A stretch of DNA of 64,000 nucleotides from Loktanella sp. Lineage in GTDB: Bacteria > Pseudomonadota > Alphaproteobacteria > Rhodobacterales > Rhodobacteraceae. The position numbers and the translations under genes were made by a program. Below, piece by piece: positions 1 to 8,782 of the stretch; within the stretch, counting starts at the first letter, position 1; every line of letters starts with the position of its first letter. Location of the stretch: positions 248,001 to 312,000 of the forward strand of contig JAFPBO010000018.1 of the NCBI GenBank assembly GCA_017390475.1, in the 5' to 3' direction. Under the pieces are notes generated by a model. It made no database searches, was not told where the DNA came from, and saw only the letters and a list, made by a program, of their open reading frames with translations.

Positions 1-934
1 TATGGATTGGATGATCGCGACACCGGACCTGACCGCGCATTTTGAGGGTGGCAAGCTGCGGTTTGGTCCTGCGGGTGTGCGGCCTGATCTGCCGGATGAT
101 GCGTCGGAAAGCCTATGGGCCACGTATTTTGCCAATATCTTTAACCCCGCGCGGATCAAGCTGGATGCGATGCGGTCGGAGATGCCGAAGAAATATTGGA
201 AGAACCTGCCGGAAACGGCGCTGATCCCCGCGATGCTGAAAGATGCCGAGGCGCGCGTGCAAAGGATGCGCGAGGCGGGGTCAACGCCTGCCCGCCCCGG
301 TGCGGCGGCGATCTCCACCCGCTACCGTGCGGCGATGCCGCAAGCGCCGGATTTGCCGGAAAGTCTGGATGAGGCGCGGGAGGCGGCCTTGCACTGCCGT
401 CGGTGCGGGTTGTGTGAAAAGGCGACGCAGACGGTTTGGGGGATGGGTGCGCCGGATGCGGCGCTGATGATTGTGGGCGAACAGCCGGGGGATCGCGAGG
501 ATCTGGAAGGGCGGCCTTTCGTCGGGCCGGCGGGGCAGGTGTTGCATCAGGCGATGGATGCGGCGGGGGTTGATCCGGGACAGGCGTGGCTGACCAATGC
601 GGTGAAGCATTTCAAGTTCGCACCGCGCGGGAAACGGCGGATTCATCAATCGCCGGACAGGTCAGAGATTGAGCATTGCCGCTGGTGGCTGGGGCTGGAA
701 CTGGGCTTTGTGCAGCCGAGGCTGACGGTGGCTTTGGGGGCCTCTGCCGCCTATGCGCTGACCGGGAATGCGGGGCCGATGCAGGACCGGCAGGGCAAGG
801 TGGAGCAAGGTTTGCATGACGGGCCGGTGCTGGTGACGTGGCATCCGTCTTATATTCTGCGGCTGCCAGATCCTGCGGCGGCGCGGGCTGATCTGGTGGC
901 GGCCCTTTCCAAAGCGCAAGCCAGCGCCAGTTAG
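1..934 (+). CDS. UdgX-family uracil-DNA-binding protein fused to DUF4130 (5' end missing)
   Basis: The reading frame is already open at base 1, so the N-terminus lies upstream of the window. Visible residues 1-95 are the C-terminal part of a DUF4130 domain (SEMPKKYWKNLPE near 59-71). Residues 125-305 are a family-4-like uracil-DNA glycosylase domain with GEQPGD at 159-164 and KRRIHQSP at 211-218. KRRIH is the UdgX signature whose histidine (215 here) bonds covalently to the abasic site after uracil removal. Cysteines 132, 135, 138 and one near 227 fit the [4Fe-4S] ligands of this family. The expected role is tight uracil-DNA binding or repair. The DUF4130 fusion is known in proteobacteria. 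Family call is firm; only the length is unknown. Confidence 0.93.
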   Translation, partial: MDWMIATPDLTAHFEGGKLRFGPAGVRPDLPDDASESLWATYFANIFNPARIKLDAMRSEMPKKYWKNLPETALIPAMLKDAEARVQRMREAGSTPARPGAAAISTRYRAAMPQAPDLPESLDEAREAALHCRRCGLCEKATQTVWGMGAPDAALMIVGEQPGDREDLEGRPFVGPAGQVLHQAMDAAGVDPGQAWLTNAVKHFKFAPRGKRRIHQSPDRSEIEHCRWWLGLELGFVQPRLTVALGASAAYALTGNAGPMQDRQGKVEQGLHDGPVLVTWHPSYILRLPDPAAARADLVAALSKAQASAS

Positions 935-951
935 CAGGGCAGAGGTGCCAG

Positions 952-2280
952 ATGACCAATCCTGATGACAAATATCGCGGCGTGGCCGTGCCGACGGGCC
1001 GCGCGCATCGCTTGTTCCGCATGGGCGGGATTGCGGCGGGGATCGCGGGCGGTGTGGCGGCGGGCGGGTTCAGGCAACTTGCTACGGGGCGTCGGCCCGG
1101 CATGGCGGATTTGTTGCTGACGCCGTCCAATGCCTTGCGGTTGACGGAGGGGTTGGCGCAGATGCGCGGGGCGGCGCTGAAGATGGGGCAGATGCTGTCG
1201 ATGGATACGGGCATCGTGCTGTCGCCGGAGATGACGGCGATCCTCGCGCGGCTGCGCGATGATGCGCAGCATATGCCGCCCAAGCAGTTGCAGGCGGCGT
1301 TGAATGCGCAATGGGGCGAAGGGTGGCGCAGGCGGTTTGCGTCGTTTGATGTGCGGCCCTTTGCGGCGGCGTCGATCGGGCAGGTGCATCGGGCGACCAC
1401 GCTGGATGGCCGCGATCTGGCGATCAAGGTGCAATATCCGGGGGTGCGGGCGTCCATCGATAGTGATGTGGATAATATCGCCGGACTGATGCGCCTGCCG
1501 GGGCTGTTGCCGCGCGGGATGGATATTGCGCCGCTACTCGCGGCAGCAAAAGCGCAGTTGCATGAAGAGGCGGATTATCGGGCCGAGGCTGCGCATCTGC
1601 GCCGGTTTGGGGCGTTGCTGGCAGAGGACGAGGCTTTTGTCGTTCCGAAGGTACAGGAGGATTTCAGCACGGATGCCGTGCTGGCGATGACTTATATCGC
1701 CAGCGATCCGGTCGATGTGCTGGCGGATGCGCCGCAAGATGTGCGCGACCGGGCGGCGCGTGATCTGATCGATCTGGTGCTGCGCGAACTTTTTACCTTT
1801 GGCGCGATGCAGACCGACCCGAACCTTGCCAATTACCGGGTGGAGCCTGCGACGGGGCGGATCGTGCTGCTGGATTTCGGTGCCGTGCGCGGCATTGATG
1901 CCGCGCAGCAAACAGCTTTTCGGGACCTGATGAATGCCGGGTTGGATCGGGATGACGCGGCAATCAGGGCCGCGATGCTGGAAATCGGCTATTTCGGCCC
2001 TGCAACACCGCCGCAGCATCAGGCGTTGATCCAAGACATGTTCAACACCGCGATGGTCCCGTTACGGCTGGACCAGCCGTTCGATTTTGGCACGACTGAC
2101 TTGCTGGAACGGTTGCGTGATATGGGCATGATGATCGGCAATGACCGTGATCTGATGCATGTCCCCCCGGCAGAGACCTTGTTCCTGCATCGCAAGATCG
2201 GCGGGATGTATCTGCTGGCGACCAAGCTGCGGGCGCGCGTCAACTTGCGTGCGCTGTTGGACCGCTATCGCGCGCATTGA
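952..2280 (+). CDS. ABC1/AarF/UbiB-family atypical kinase
   Basis: A 442-residue protein of the ABC1 (UbiB/COQ8) family, atypical kinases or ATPases that support ubiquinone biosynthesis. Visible family marks are the KxGQ motif (LKMGQMLS, near 79-84), the alanine-rich nucleotide loop (FAAASIGQVHRA, near 138-149), an ExD-type helix (HEEADYRAEA), a catalytic-loop variant (DPNLANY in place of the usual DPHPGN) and the DFG-type magnesium motif (LLDFGAVRG). There is no long C-terminal transmembrane pair as in classical UbiB, so it is a paralogue rather than certain UbiB. It starts 17 bases after the UdgX gene and may be cotranscribed with it. A separate UbiG-like methyltransferase at 5266 makes a quinone or lipid link plausible. 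Confidence 0.88.
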   Translation: MTNPDDKYRGVAVPTGRAHRLFRMGGIAAGIAGGVAAGGFRQLATGRRPGMADLLLTPSNALRLTEGLAQMRGAALKMGQMLSMDTGIVLSPEMTAILARLRDDAQHMPPKQLQAALNAQWGEGWRRRFASFDVRPFAAASIGQVHRATTLDGRDLAIKVQYPGVRASIDSDVDNIAGLMRLPGLLPRGMDIAPLLAAAKAQLHEEADYRAEAAHLRRFGALLAEDEAFVVPKVQEDFSTDAVLAMTYIASDPVDVLADAPQDVRDRAARDLIDLVLRELFTFGAMQTDPNLANYRVEPATGRIVLLDFGAVRGIDAAQQTAFRDLMNAGLDRDDAAIRAAMLEIGYFGPATPPQHQALIQDMFNTAMVPLRLDQPFDFGTTDLLERLRDMGMMIGNDRDLMHVPPAETLFLHRKIGGMYLLATKLRARVNLRALLDRYRAH

Positions 2281-2327
2281 TTTTGCCGCGTGCTGCCACA
2301 CCATTCATGTGAACAGTTCAGGACCAG

Positions 2328-3551
2328 ATGATGATGACCGACTTTCCCGCCACCCGTGCCGCTGGCCTTGCCGCGATGAATGCGTTCGTACCTGCGATGG
2401 GGAAACGCTATGCCAATGGCCGCAACTACGACCACGGGCCGGGCGCGCATAAAGCCGTGTCGCAATTGTCGCCCTATATCCGGCGGCGATTGGTGACCGA
2501 GGCAGAGGTGGTGACCGTCGCAATCGCCGCCCATGGCCCCGAAAAGGCCGAAAAGTTCGTGCAAGAGGTGATCTGGCGGAACTATTTCAAAGGCTGGCTG
2601 GAACGCCGCCCGCAGGTCTGGGATAGCTATGTCGTCGGGCTGCAGGCCGATCTGGCAGCGCTGGACCGCGACCGCAAGCTGCGCCGCGATGTGGAAAAGG
2701 CCATGGCGGGGCAGACCGGCTTGGCGTGTTTTGATGCCTGGGCAACTGAACTGGTCGAGACTGGTTATCTGCACAATCACGCGCGGATGTGGTTCGCGTC
2801 GATCTGGGTTTTCACGTTTGATTTGCCGTGGCGGTTGGGTGCAGATTTCTTTTACCGGCATCTGCTGGATGGCGATGCCGCGTCCAATACGCTCGGCTGG
2901 CGTTGGGCAGCGGGTCTGCATACGCGTGGGAAACCATATCCGGCGCGGGCCGACAATATCACCACTTTCACGAATGGCCGCTTTACACCGCGCCCCGGCG
3001 ATCTGGCCGATGTGGCGCAGGGGTTGGAGGCGACGGAACCTGACGGGTTGCCATCCGTGCTGAGCCTGCGCGACCTTGTTGCGCCAATGACCGGTGTGCC
3101 CACTGCCTTGCTGATCACGGACGAAGATTGCCAGGTGGAGGATTTCGATCTGTCTGACCTTGATATCCGCAGCGTCGCGACGCTGCAGGCCAGCCATCTG
3201 CGATCCCCCCTGCCCGTTGCGGAAATGGTTGTCAGGTTCGAGCGTGATGCGCTGGCCGATACTGCCACCCGTGCAGGCCAAACGGCAGTGGCGCTGCGCG
3301 CGGATCATCCCGACGCGCTGGTGAAATGGGCGGCAGAGGCGGGTGCCATCCAGATTGTTACACCCTATGTCACCCGTGGCCCGACCTATGACTGGTTGCA
3401 AGAGGCAACACCTTATCTGCGCGCCAGAGGCATCACGCTGGCAGAATGGCGGCGTGATTGGGATGCGGCAATCTGGCCCTATGCGACGGCGGGCTTTTTC
3501 AAGGTCAAGAAACAGATCCCGCGCATCCTTGCCGATCAGGTGGCAGTATGA
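2328..3551 (+). CDS. Photolyase/cryptochrome-like FAD-binding protein with domains in reversed order
   Basis: A 407-residue protein. Residues 25-205 match the FAD-binding half of photolyases: SQLSPYIRRR (45-54), VIWRNYFKGW (81-90), a TGYLHNHARMWFAS stretch near 147-160, and an AAGLHTRGKPY stretch near 195-205. The usual N-terminal alpha/beta antenna domain is absent. Residues 240-400 instead alternate strands and helices and end in WPYATAGFFKVKK, which resembles the end of an antenna domain. Repair or light-sensing activity is not shown. ATG codons at 2328, 2331 and 2334 are all possible starts. Its stop overlaps the next start (ATGA), so the two genes are translationally coupled. Confidence 0.82.
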   Translation: MMMTDFPATRAAGLAAMNAFVPAMGKRYANGRNYDHGPGAHKAVSQLSPYIRRRLVTEAEVVTVAIAAHGPEKAEKFVQEVIWRNYFKGWLERRPQVWDSYVVGLQADLAALDRDRKLRRDVEKAMAGQTGLACFDAWATELVETGYLHNHARMWFASIWVFTFDLPWRLGADFFYRHLLDGDAASNTLGWRWAAGLHTRGKPYPARADNITTFTNGRFTPRPGDLADVAQGLEATEPDGLPSVLSLRDLVAPMTGVPTALLITDEDCQVEDFDLSDLDIRSVATLQASHLRSPLPVAEMVVRFERDALADTATRAGQTAVALRADHPDALVKWAAEAGAIQIVTPYVTRGPTYDWLQEATPYLRARGITLAEWRRDWDAAIWPYATAGFFKVKKQIPRILADQVAV

Positions 3552-4471
3552 ATCCGGTCATCATCATCGGGGCCGGGATCGCAGGGCTGGCTTGTGCGCG
3601 CAGGCTTTGCGATGCGGGATGGCCGGTGATCGTGCTGGACAAGGGCCGGGGCATTGGCGGGCGCATGGCCACCCGCCGGACAGATGGGCCGACATTCGAC
3701 CACGGCGCGCAATATGTCAGTGCCAAAGGTGCTGGATTTACCAAAGTACTGGCTGATCTGACCACCGCAGGCCATGCCGCCCGGTGGCAGGACGGGATTG
3801 TCGGTGTGCCCGGTATGTCAGCGCTGGCCAAAGGATTGGGCGCAGGCGTACCCGTGCAGCAAAATATGCAGGTCAGCGCCCTGATCCGGCAGGATGACGG
3901 CTGGCGGGTGCAGGTCGGCGACACCAGCCTGCGGGCTGACCGCGTGATCGTCACCGTCCCTGCGCCGCAGGTTGCCGAGCTGTTGGGCGCCGATCATCCG
4001 CTGGTGACGCAGCTGACGGGCGTGACCTATGCGCCGAACCTGACCTTGATGGCGGGCATCACCGGGGCGACGCCGTTCACAACCGCGCATGACCCTGAGG
4101 CTGATCTGGCATGGATCGCGCAGGACAGCAGCAAACCCGGCCGCCCGCAAGAAACGACCGCGTGGGTTGCGCAGGCCAGTGCTGCGTTCAGCGCCAGGCA
4201 TCTGGACCAGGACAAGGATACGATTGCGGGTCTGATGCTTGCGCTGTTGCTGGACCGTCTGGGGGCGACGTCGGACCAGGTCGGCTATGTTGCGGGGCAT
4301 CGATGGCGCTACGCTTTTGTGACGCAGGCCCTGGGGCAGCCGTTTCTGCGTGACGCCGCAGCGACGCTTTATCTGGGCGGCGACTGGTGCCTTGGGGCGC
4401 GGGTCGAAGATGCATGGACCAGCGGCACGGCAATTGCGGATGATCTGCTGGCGATCAGTGATGTGGGCTGA
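3548..4471 (+). CDS. Renalase-like NAD(P)/FAD-dependent oxidoreductase
   Basis: A 307-residue flavoprotein of the amine-oxidase/renalase type. The N-terminus carries the dinucleotide-binding fold VIIIGAGIAGLACARRL followed by a GRGIGGRMATRR stretch and DHGAQYVSA, the renalase-like pattern for binding the FAD pyrophosphate and ring. The C-terminus has LGGDWCLGARVEDAWTSG, the second FAD contact. The substrate is unknown. The ATG at 3548 is chosen because it gives the dinucleotide fold immediately and overlaps the preceding stop by four bases. Coupling to the photolyase-like gene suggests a shared light or redox role, which is inference. Confidence 0.88.
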   Translation: MNPVIIIGAGIAGLACARRLCDAGWPVIVLDKGRGIGGRMATRRTDGPTFDHGAQYVSAKGAGFTKVLADLTTAGHAARWQDGIVGVPGMSALAKGLGAGVPVQQNMQVSALIRQDDGWRVQVGDTSLRADRVIVTVPAPQVAELLGADHPLVTQLTGVTYAPNLTLMAGITGATPFTTAHDPEADLAWIAQDSSKPGRPQETTAWVAQASAAFSARHLDQDKDTIAGLMLALLLDRLGATSDQVGYVAGHRWRYAFVTQALGQPFLRDAAATLYLGGDWCLGARVEDAWTSGTAIADDLLAISDVG

Positions 4472-5276
4472 TCCGCGGATCGCGCGGCTGATCACGCTGA
4501 TTGGTGCCGCCGTTCAACCACCGCCGGGAATGGGACGGATCGCCCTGGCGCTGTGTTTCGGGGCCGTCTGCCACGCGCTGTTTGCCGCTGCTGTATTGGC
4601 AATGATTGTGGCGATGTTCTTTGGCATGAGCGAAAGTTTTGGCGCGGTGCCCTGGCCCTGGGCCTTGCTGGCCAATCTTGTGCTGATCGTCCAATTCCCG
4701 CTGGCGCATTCGTTTTTTCTGACCGGGCGCGGTGGCAAGATGCTTGTCCGGCTGATCCCCGGCCCACATGGGGCGACGCTGGCGACAACGACCTATGCGA
4801 TCATCGCCTCGGCGCAATTGCTGGCATTGTTCACGCTCTGGACGCCATCCGGCATCATCTGGTGGCAGGCTGACGGGGTGCTGTTCTGGGTGATCACCGC
4901 TGCCTATGCCACAAGCTGGCTGTTGCTGATCAAGGCGAGTTTCGACGCCGGGGCAGAGGTGCAGTCAGGCGCGCTTGGCTGGATGTCGCTGATGGCGTGT
5001 ATCCGGCCCGTCTTTCCCGACATGCCAAAGGATGGGCTGTTCGCACTGATCCGCCAGCCGATCTATGTGGCTTTCGCGCTGACGCTTTGGACCGTGCCGG
5101 TCTGGACGCCGGATCAACTGGTGCTGGCGATCAGCTATACCGTCTATTGCCTGCTTGCCCCGCGGCTCAAGGAAAAGCGTTTTGCCCGTCGCTATGGCGC
5201 GGATTTTGCAAGATACCGGGCGCATGTGCCCTATATCCTACCACGACTGGCAAAGGATCGCGACAATGCGCAATGA
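4461..5276 (+). CDS. Integral membrane methyltransferase, isoprenylcysteine/MddA-like
   Basis: A 271-residue protein with about five or six hydrophobic segments. The C-terminal block LIRQPIYVAFALTLW followed by a KEKRFARRYG..FARYRAHVPYILPR type ending is the SAM-binding signature of the isoprenylcysteine carboxyl methyltransferase / NnrU / methanethiol S-methyltransferase (MddA) superfamily. Length and number of segments fit MddA-like members better than short ICMT proteins, but MddA function is not proven. ATG 4461 overlaps the previous gene by 11 bases. The downstream soluble methyltransferase gene starts inside its 3' end, so the set forms one operon. Confidence 0.75.
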   Translation: MWADPRIARLITLIGAAVQPPPGMGRIALALCFGAVCHALFAAAVLAMIVAMFFGMSESFGAVPWPWALLANLVLIVQFPLAHSFFLTGRGGKMLVRLIPGPHGATLATTTYAIIASAQLLALFTLWTPSGIIWWQADGVLFWVITAAYATSWLLLIKASFDAGAEVQSGALGWMSLMACIRPVFPDMPKDGLFALIRQPIYVAFALTLWTVPVWTPDQLVLAISYTVYCLLAPRLKEKRFARRYGADFARYRAHVPYILPRLAKDRDNAQ

Positions 5277-5970
5277 TCTTACGATCTATGACACTTATGC
5301 GGATCAATGGTGGTCTGACGATATCCGCTGGGTGCGCACGCTGAAGAACCTTGTGCCCGGGCGACTGAAGCATTTCGACCGGCTGATCGACTGGCAGGGC
5401 AAGGATGTGCTCGATCTCGGATGCGCCGGTGGGTTCATGGCAGAGGCGATGGCGAAACGCGGTGCCAATGTCACCGGGATCGACCCGGCGGCAGATGCGA
5501 TTGATGCCGCCCGCCGCCATGCCACGGCCGAAGGGCTGCGCATCGGCTATGATACCGGTATGGGTGAATCGCTGCCTTATGGTGACGACAGTTTCGACGC
5601 GGTGGTCTGTGTCGATGTGCTGGAACATGTGACCGACCTGAACAAGGTACTGGCGGAGGTCGCACGGACCCTGCGCCCAGGTGGGTTGTTCCTGTTCGAC
5701 ACGATCAACCGCAACCCTTTGGCGCGGCTGGCAACGATCACTATCGCCGAAGACATCCTGCGTCTTTTGCCGCGCGGCACCCATGATCCGGGGATGTTCA
5801 TCAAACCGCGTGAATTGCGCGCCGCGATGGGGGCTGCGGGGCTGGTGCCGGGGCGGTTCACCGGGCTGGGGCCGCGCGGCATCAACCGCAGGTTTGACCT
5901 GACCTTTGGCGCGCTGCCACTGACCGCGGTCCTGTATATGGGCCACGCCCAAAAGCCGCCCGCCGCATGA
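5266..5970 (+). CDS. Class I SAM-dependent methyltransferase, UbiG-like
   Basis: A 234-residue methyltransferase. Motif I is VLDLGCAGGFMAE, motif II is VTGIDPAADAI, and SFDAVVCVDVLEHV is followed by RTLRPGGLFLFDTINRN. The TINRNPLARL stretch and GTHDPGMFIKPREL near the C-terminus are characteristic of UbiG-type O-methyltransferases acting on ubiquinone precursors. A WW motif near the N-terminus (DQWWSDD) also fits. The substrate could be a quinone or another hydroxylated ring. The start at 5266 lies 11 bases inside the preceding gene; the stop overlaps the next start (ATGA). Confidence 0.82.
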   Translation: MRNDLTIYDTYADQWWSDDIRWVRTLKNLVPGRLKHFDRLIDWQGKDVLDLGCAGGFMAEAMAKRGANVTGIDPAADAIDAARRHATAEGLRIGYDTGMGESLPYGDDSFDAVVCVDVLEHVTDLNKVLAEVARTLRPGGLFLFDTINRNPLARLATITIAEDILRLLPRGTHDPGMFIKPRELRAAMGAAGLVPGRFTGLGPRGINRRFDLTFGALPLTAVLYMGHAQKPPAA

Positions 5971-6176
5971 CCCGCCCCCTTGACCCTGCCGCGATCAGTG
6001 AGGTCATCGAGATGGCCCTGAGCGACCACATCAGTTTTGCGCAGATCCGCGACCAGCACGGATTGTCGCCCGATCAGGTCAAGGCATTGATGAGCAAGCA
6101 ACTCAAACCGGGCAGTTACCGCGCATGGCGCAGACGGGTGCGCCAATTCGGCGACAGGCGTGAATTTTACAAATAA
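5967..6176 (+). CDS. TIGR03643 family small protein
   Basis: A 69-residue basic protein. It starts with an ATGA overlap on the methyltransferase stop, so it is the last gene of the overlapping run that begins at 2328. The sequence has a helix-turn-helix-like N-terminal half (SEVIEMALSDHISFAQIR) and a basic C-terminus (YRAWRRRVRQFGDRREFYK), matching the TIGR03643 family of unknown function. This family is often found near photolyase-like genes in marine bacteria. No catalytic motif is visible. Confidence 0.85.
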   Translation: MTRPLDPAAISEVIEMALSDHISFAQIRDQHGLSPDQVKALMSKQLKPGSYRAWRRRVRQFGDRREFYK

Positions 6177-6247
6177 TTTCCACGTTATCACGCCGCTTTC
6201 CGGCGCTTTGGCCATGCATTTCCCGGATCATGTGATATTTCAACAGG

Positions 6248-8782
6248 ATGGACATCATTCTGGTCACAACGGTCATCGCATCCCTTTTTCTGGTCATCGG
6301 CATTGCAGAGCCTTTAGCCGACCGCCTGCGCATGCCCTATACTGTGATTCTTGCAGTGCTGGGCATGGCGCTGGCCACAAGCGCCATCCTTTTTTTGCGC
6401 ACCGATGTCGCCAATGCGCTGAACCCGGTGGCAGAAGCTATTCTCGGTCTGCCGATCCGGTCGAATGTGTTCCTGTATGTTTTCCTGCCGACCCTGCTGT
6501 TTCAGGCGACATTGGGGATGAACCTGCGGCGCATGCTGGACGATTGGGTGCCGATCCTTGTGCTGGCGGTGGTCGCGGTTGTGGTGGCCACATTCAGCGT
6601 CGGCTATGCATTGTCATGGGTCAGCGCCTTGCCTTTGGCGGCCTGCCTGTTGGTGGGAGCGATTGTATCGACCACCGATCCTTCGGCGGTGGTGTCGATC
6701 TTCCGGTCGATTTCCGCACCGCAGCGCCTGACCCGGATCATCGAGGGCGAAAGCCTGCTGAATGACGCCGCCGCAATCGCGCTGTTCGGCCTGTTCATGG
6801 GATTTGTCATGCTGGGTGTGCCGGACCCTAACCTGAGCGATGCGCTGGCGCAGTTTCCAATGCTGATTTTCGGCGGCGCGCTGGCCGGGTGGCTGGCGGC
6901 ACGGGTTGCTGTCGGGTTGATGGCGCTGTTCGGCCGGTTCGAACTGGCGCAGATCTCGATCTCGGTGGCCTTGCCCTATCTGGCCTATATCGGGGCGGAG
7001 CAGATCATCGGTGCTTCCGGCGTTATCGCGGTGGTTGCGGCCGGGCTGACGCTGAACCTGACGGGGCCCAGCCGTCTGCCACCGCAAGCCTGGACCAACC
7101 TGCGCGAGGTCTGGGATCTGCTGTCACATTGGGCAGGGGCGCTGATCTTTATCCTGGCTGCGCTGTTCATTCCCCGCCTGCTGGAGGATGTGCGGCTGAC
7201 CGATTTCGCCCTGATCGCTGTAGTCATCGCGGCTGCCATCGCGGCGCGCATCGTGGTGCTGTTCGGCCTGCTGCCGCTGCTGACCTTGCTGCGCGTCTCG
7301 CCAGCAGTGGACCGGCCTTATCGTGCCGCCATCCTGTGGGGCGGTTTGCGCGGCGCGGTGACTTTGGCGCTGGCATTGGCGGTGACCGAAAGTGTGCGTG
7401 TCCCGGTCGAGGTCAAGCGTGTGGTCGGCATTCTGGCGACCGGTTTTACGCTGTTCACCCTGATCGTGCAGGGAACATCGCTGCGTTGGGTCATCGCCAG
7501 GCTGGGGCTGGACCGGTTATCCCCGATTGACGAGGCTTTGTCGCGGCAGGTTGTCGCCGTCGCCTTGCAGACCGTGCGCGAAGATGTGGCGCGCACGACA
7601 GAAAATTATGAACTGAGCCGCGATATCGTCCGGTCAGAGGCCAAACGCTTTGGCGAAAGGCTTGACGGAGCGGTCAAGGACGCCGAAGAAAGCGCCGATA
7701 TTCTGGACCGTGACCGGATCACGCTGGGGTTGATCGCGCTGGCAGGCCATGAACGCGACACGATTCTGGACCGGGTGCGCGAAAGAACCATCTCGGCACG
7801 GATGGCCGAACAGGTGCTGGCCGATTCCGAACGCCTGATCGAAGGCGCGCGAACCAGTGGTCGCAGCGGCTATCAACGCGCAGCGAAACGTTCGGTGACC
7901 TATAGCCGTGGTTTCCGCGTCGCGGTGTTTCTGCATAACCGGCTGAAAATCTCTTTGCCGTTGGCGCGGATGACCGCCGACAGGTTTGAATTTCTGCTGT
8001 CGCAACGGCTGATCCTGCGGGATCTGGATACATTTATCGACGGTCGGATCCGGCGAATCCACGGACGCCGGGTGGCCGATCTGTTGCAGGAACTGCTGAC
8101 CCGCCGGATCGAGGCGGTGGAAACCGCACTTGAAGGGCTGCGCCTGCAATATCCCGGCTATGCCGAAGAGCTGGAACGCCGTTTCATCCGGCGTACCGTG
8201 CTGCGGCTGGAAGAGCGCGAATATGCCGCGATGCGCGATGACGGGCTGATCGGGGCCGAAGTTTATACCACGCTGGCGCAGGACCTGACCGCGCGCCGCG
8301 CCGCGGCCGAAGACCGGCCCCGGTTGGACATCGCCCCACAACGGACAGAACTGGTGCGCCAGCTACCGCTGTTCGCCGATCTTGATGAAGCAACAGCCAA
8401 GCAATTGGGCCGCGCGTTTCAGACCCGCTATGTCGATGCTGATGATATTCTGATCCGCAAGGATAACGCGGCCAAGCGCGTGTTCTTCATCGCCTCGGGC
8501 GCTGTCGAACTGCAGGTGGCGGGGCAGACCTGGCGGCTTGGCCCCGGCGAAATGTTTGGGCAGATGTCGATCCTGTTGCAACGCCCACGCCGGGCGCAGG
8601 TCCGGGCGATTGCTCCGTCTACTTTGCTGATCCTGGACGAGGACCGGTTTCGCCGCCTGCTCAAACGCAGTGATGCGCTGCAGCAGGCGGTGCGCGCCAG
8701 CGCTGAAAAGCGTGGGATTGCCCCGGAAAAGTTGATCCCTGACCTTAAAGAGGCCATACCACCAGCAACAAAGGAAGACTGA
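6248..8782 (+). CDS. CPA1-family Na+/H+ antiporter with C-terminal cyclic-nucleotide-binding domain
   Basis: An 844-residue protein. Residues 1-400 contain about twelve hydrophobic segments of the Na+/H+ exchanger fold, including the STTDPSAVVS and EGESLLNDAAAIALF motifs, where the ND pair is the ion-binding core. A long helical cytoplasmic region (400-690) follows, then a cNMP-type beta-roll near 700-820 (LPLFADLDEATAKQLGRAF; LGPGEMFGQMSILLQRPRRA). The role is sodium or potassium/proton exchange at the inner membrane, possibly gated by a nucleotide. Its 3' end overlaps the 3' end of the convergent SLC13 gene by 38 bases. Confidence 0.93.
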   Translation: MDIILVTTVIASLFLVIGIAEPLADRLRMPYTVILAVLGMALATSAILFLRTDVANALNPVAEAILGLPIRSNVFLYVFLPTLLFQATLGMNLRRMLDDWVPILVLAVVAVVVATFSVGYALSWVSALPLAACLLVGAIVSTTDPSAVVSIFRSISAPQRLTRIIEGESLLNDAAAIALFGLFMGFVMLGVPDPNLSDALAQFPMLIFGGALAGWLAARVAVGLMALFGRFELAQISISVALPYLAYIGAEQIIGASGVIAVVAAGLTLNLTGPSRLPPQAWTNLREVWDLLSHWAGALIFILAALFIPRLLEDVRLTDFALIAVVIAAAIAARIVVLFGLLPLLTLLRVSPAVDRPYRAAILWGGLRGAVTLALALAVTESVRVPVEVKRVVGILATGFTLFTLIVQGTSLRWVIARLGLDRLSPIDEALSRQVVAVALQTVREDVARTTENYELSRDIVRSEAKRFGERLDGAVKDAEESADILDRDRITLGLIALAGHERDTILDRVRERTISARMAEQVLADSERLIEGARTSGRSGYQRAAKRSVTYSRGFRVAVFLHNRLKISLPLARMTADRFEFLLSQRLILRDLDTFIDGRIRRIHGRRVADLLQELLTRRIEAVETALEGLRLQYPGYAEELERRFIRRTVLRLEEREYAAMRDDGLIGAEVYTTLAQDLTARRAAAEDRPRLDIAPQRTELVRQLPLFADLDEATAKQLGRAFQTRYVDADDILIRKDNAAKRVFFIASGAVELQVAGQTWRLGPGEMFGQMSILLQRPRRAQVRAIAPSTLLILDEDRFRRLLKRSDALQQAVRASAEKRGIAPEKLIPDLKEAIPPATKED

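Noticed and set aside
281-1457. Long antisense open frames over the UdgX and ABC1 genes
   Set aside because: They are arginine- and proline-rich shadow frames of GC-rich coding DNA with no family features.
2265-3401. 378-residue minus-strand frame opposite the photolyase-like gene
   Set aside because: No recognisable domain, and the plus-strand gene in the same place is a clear family member with operon overlaps.
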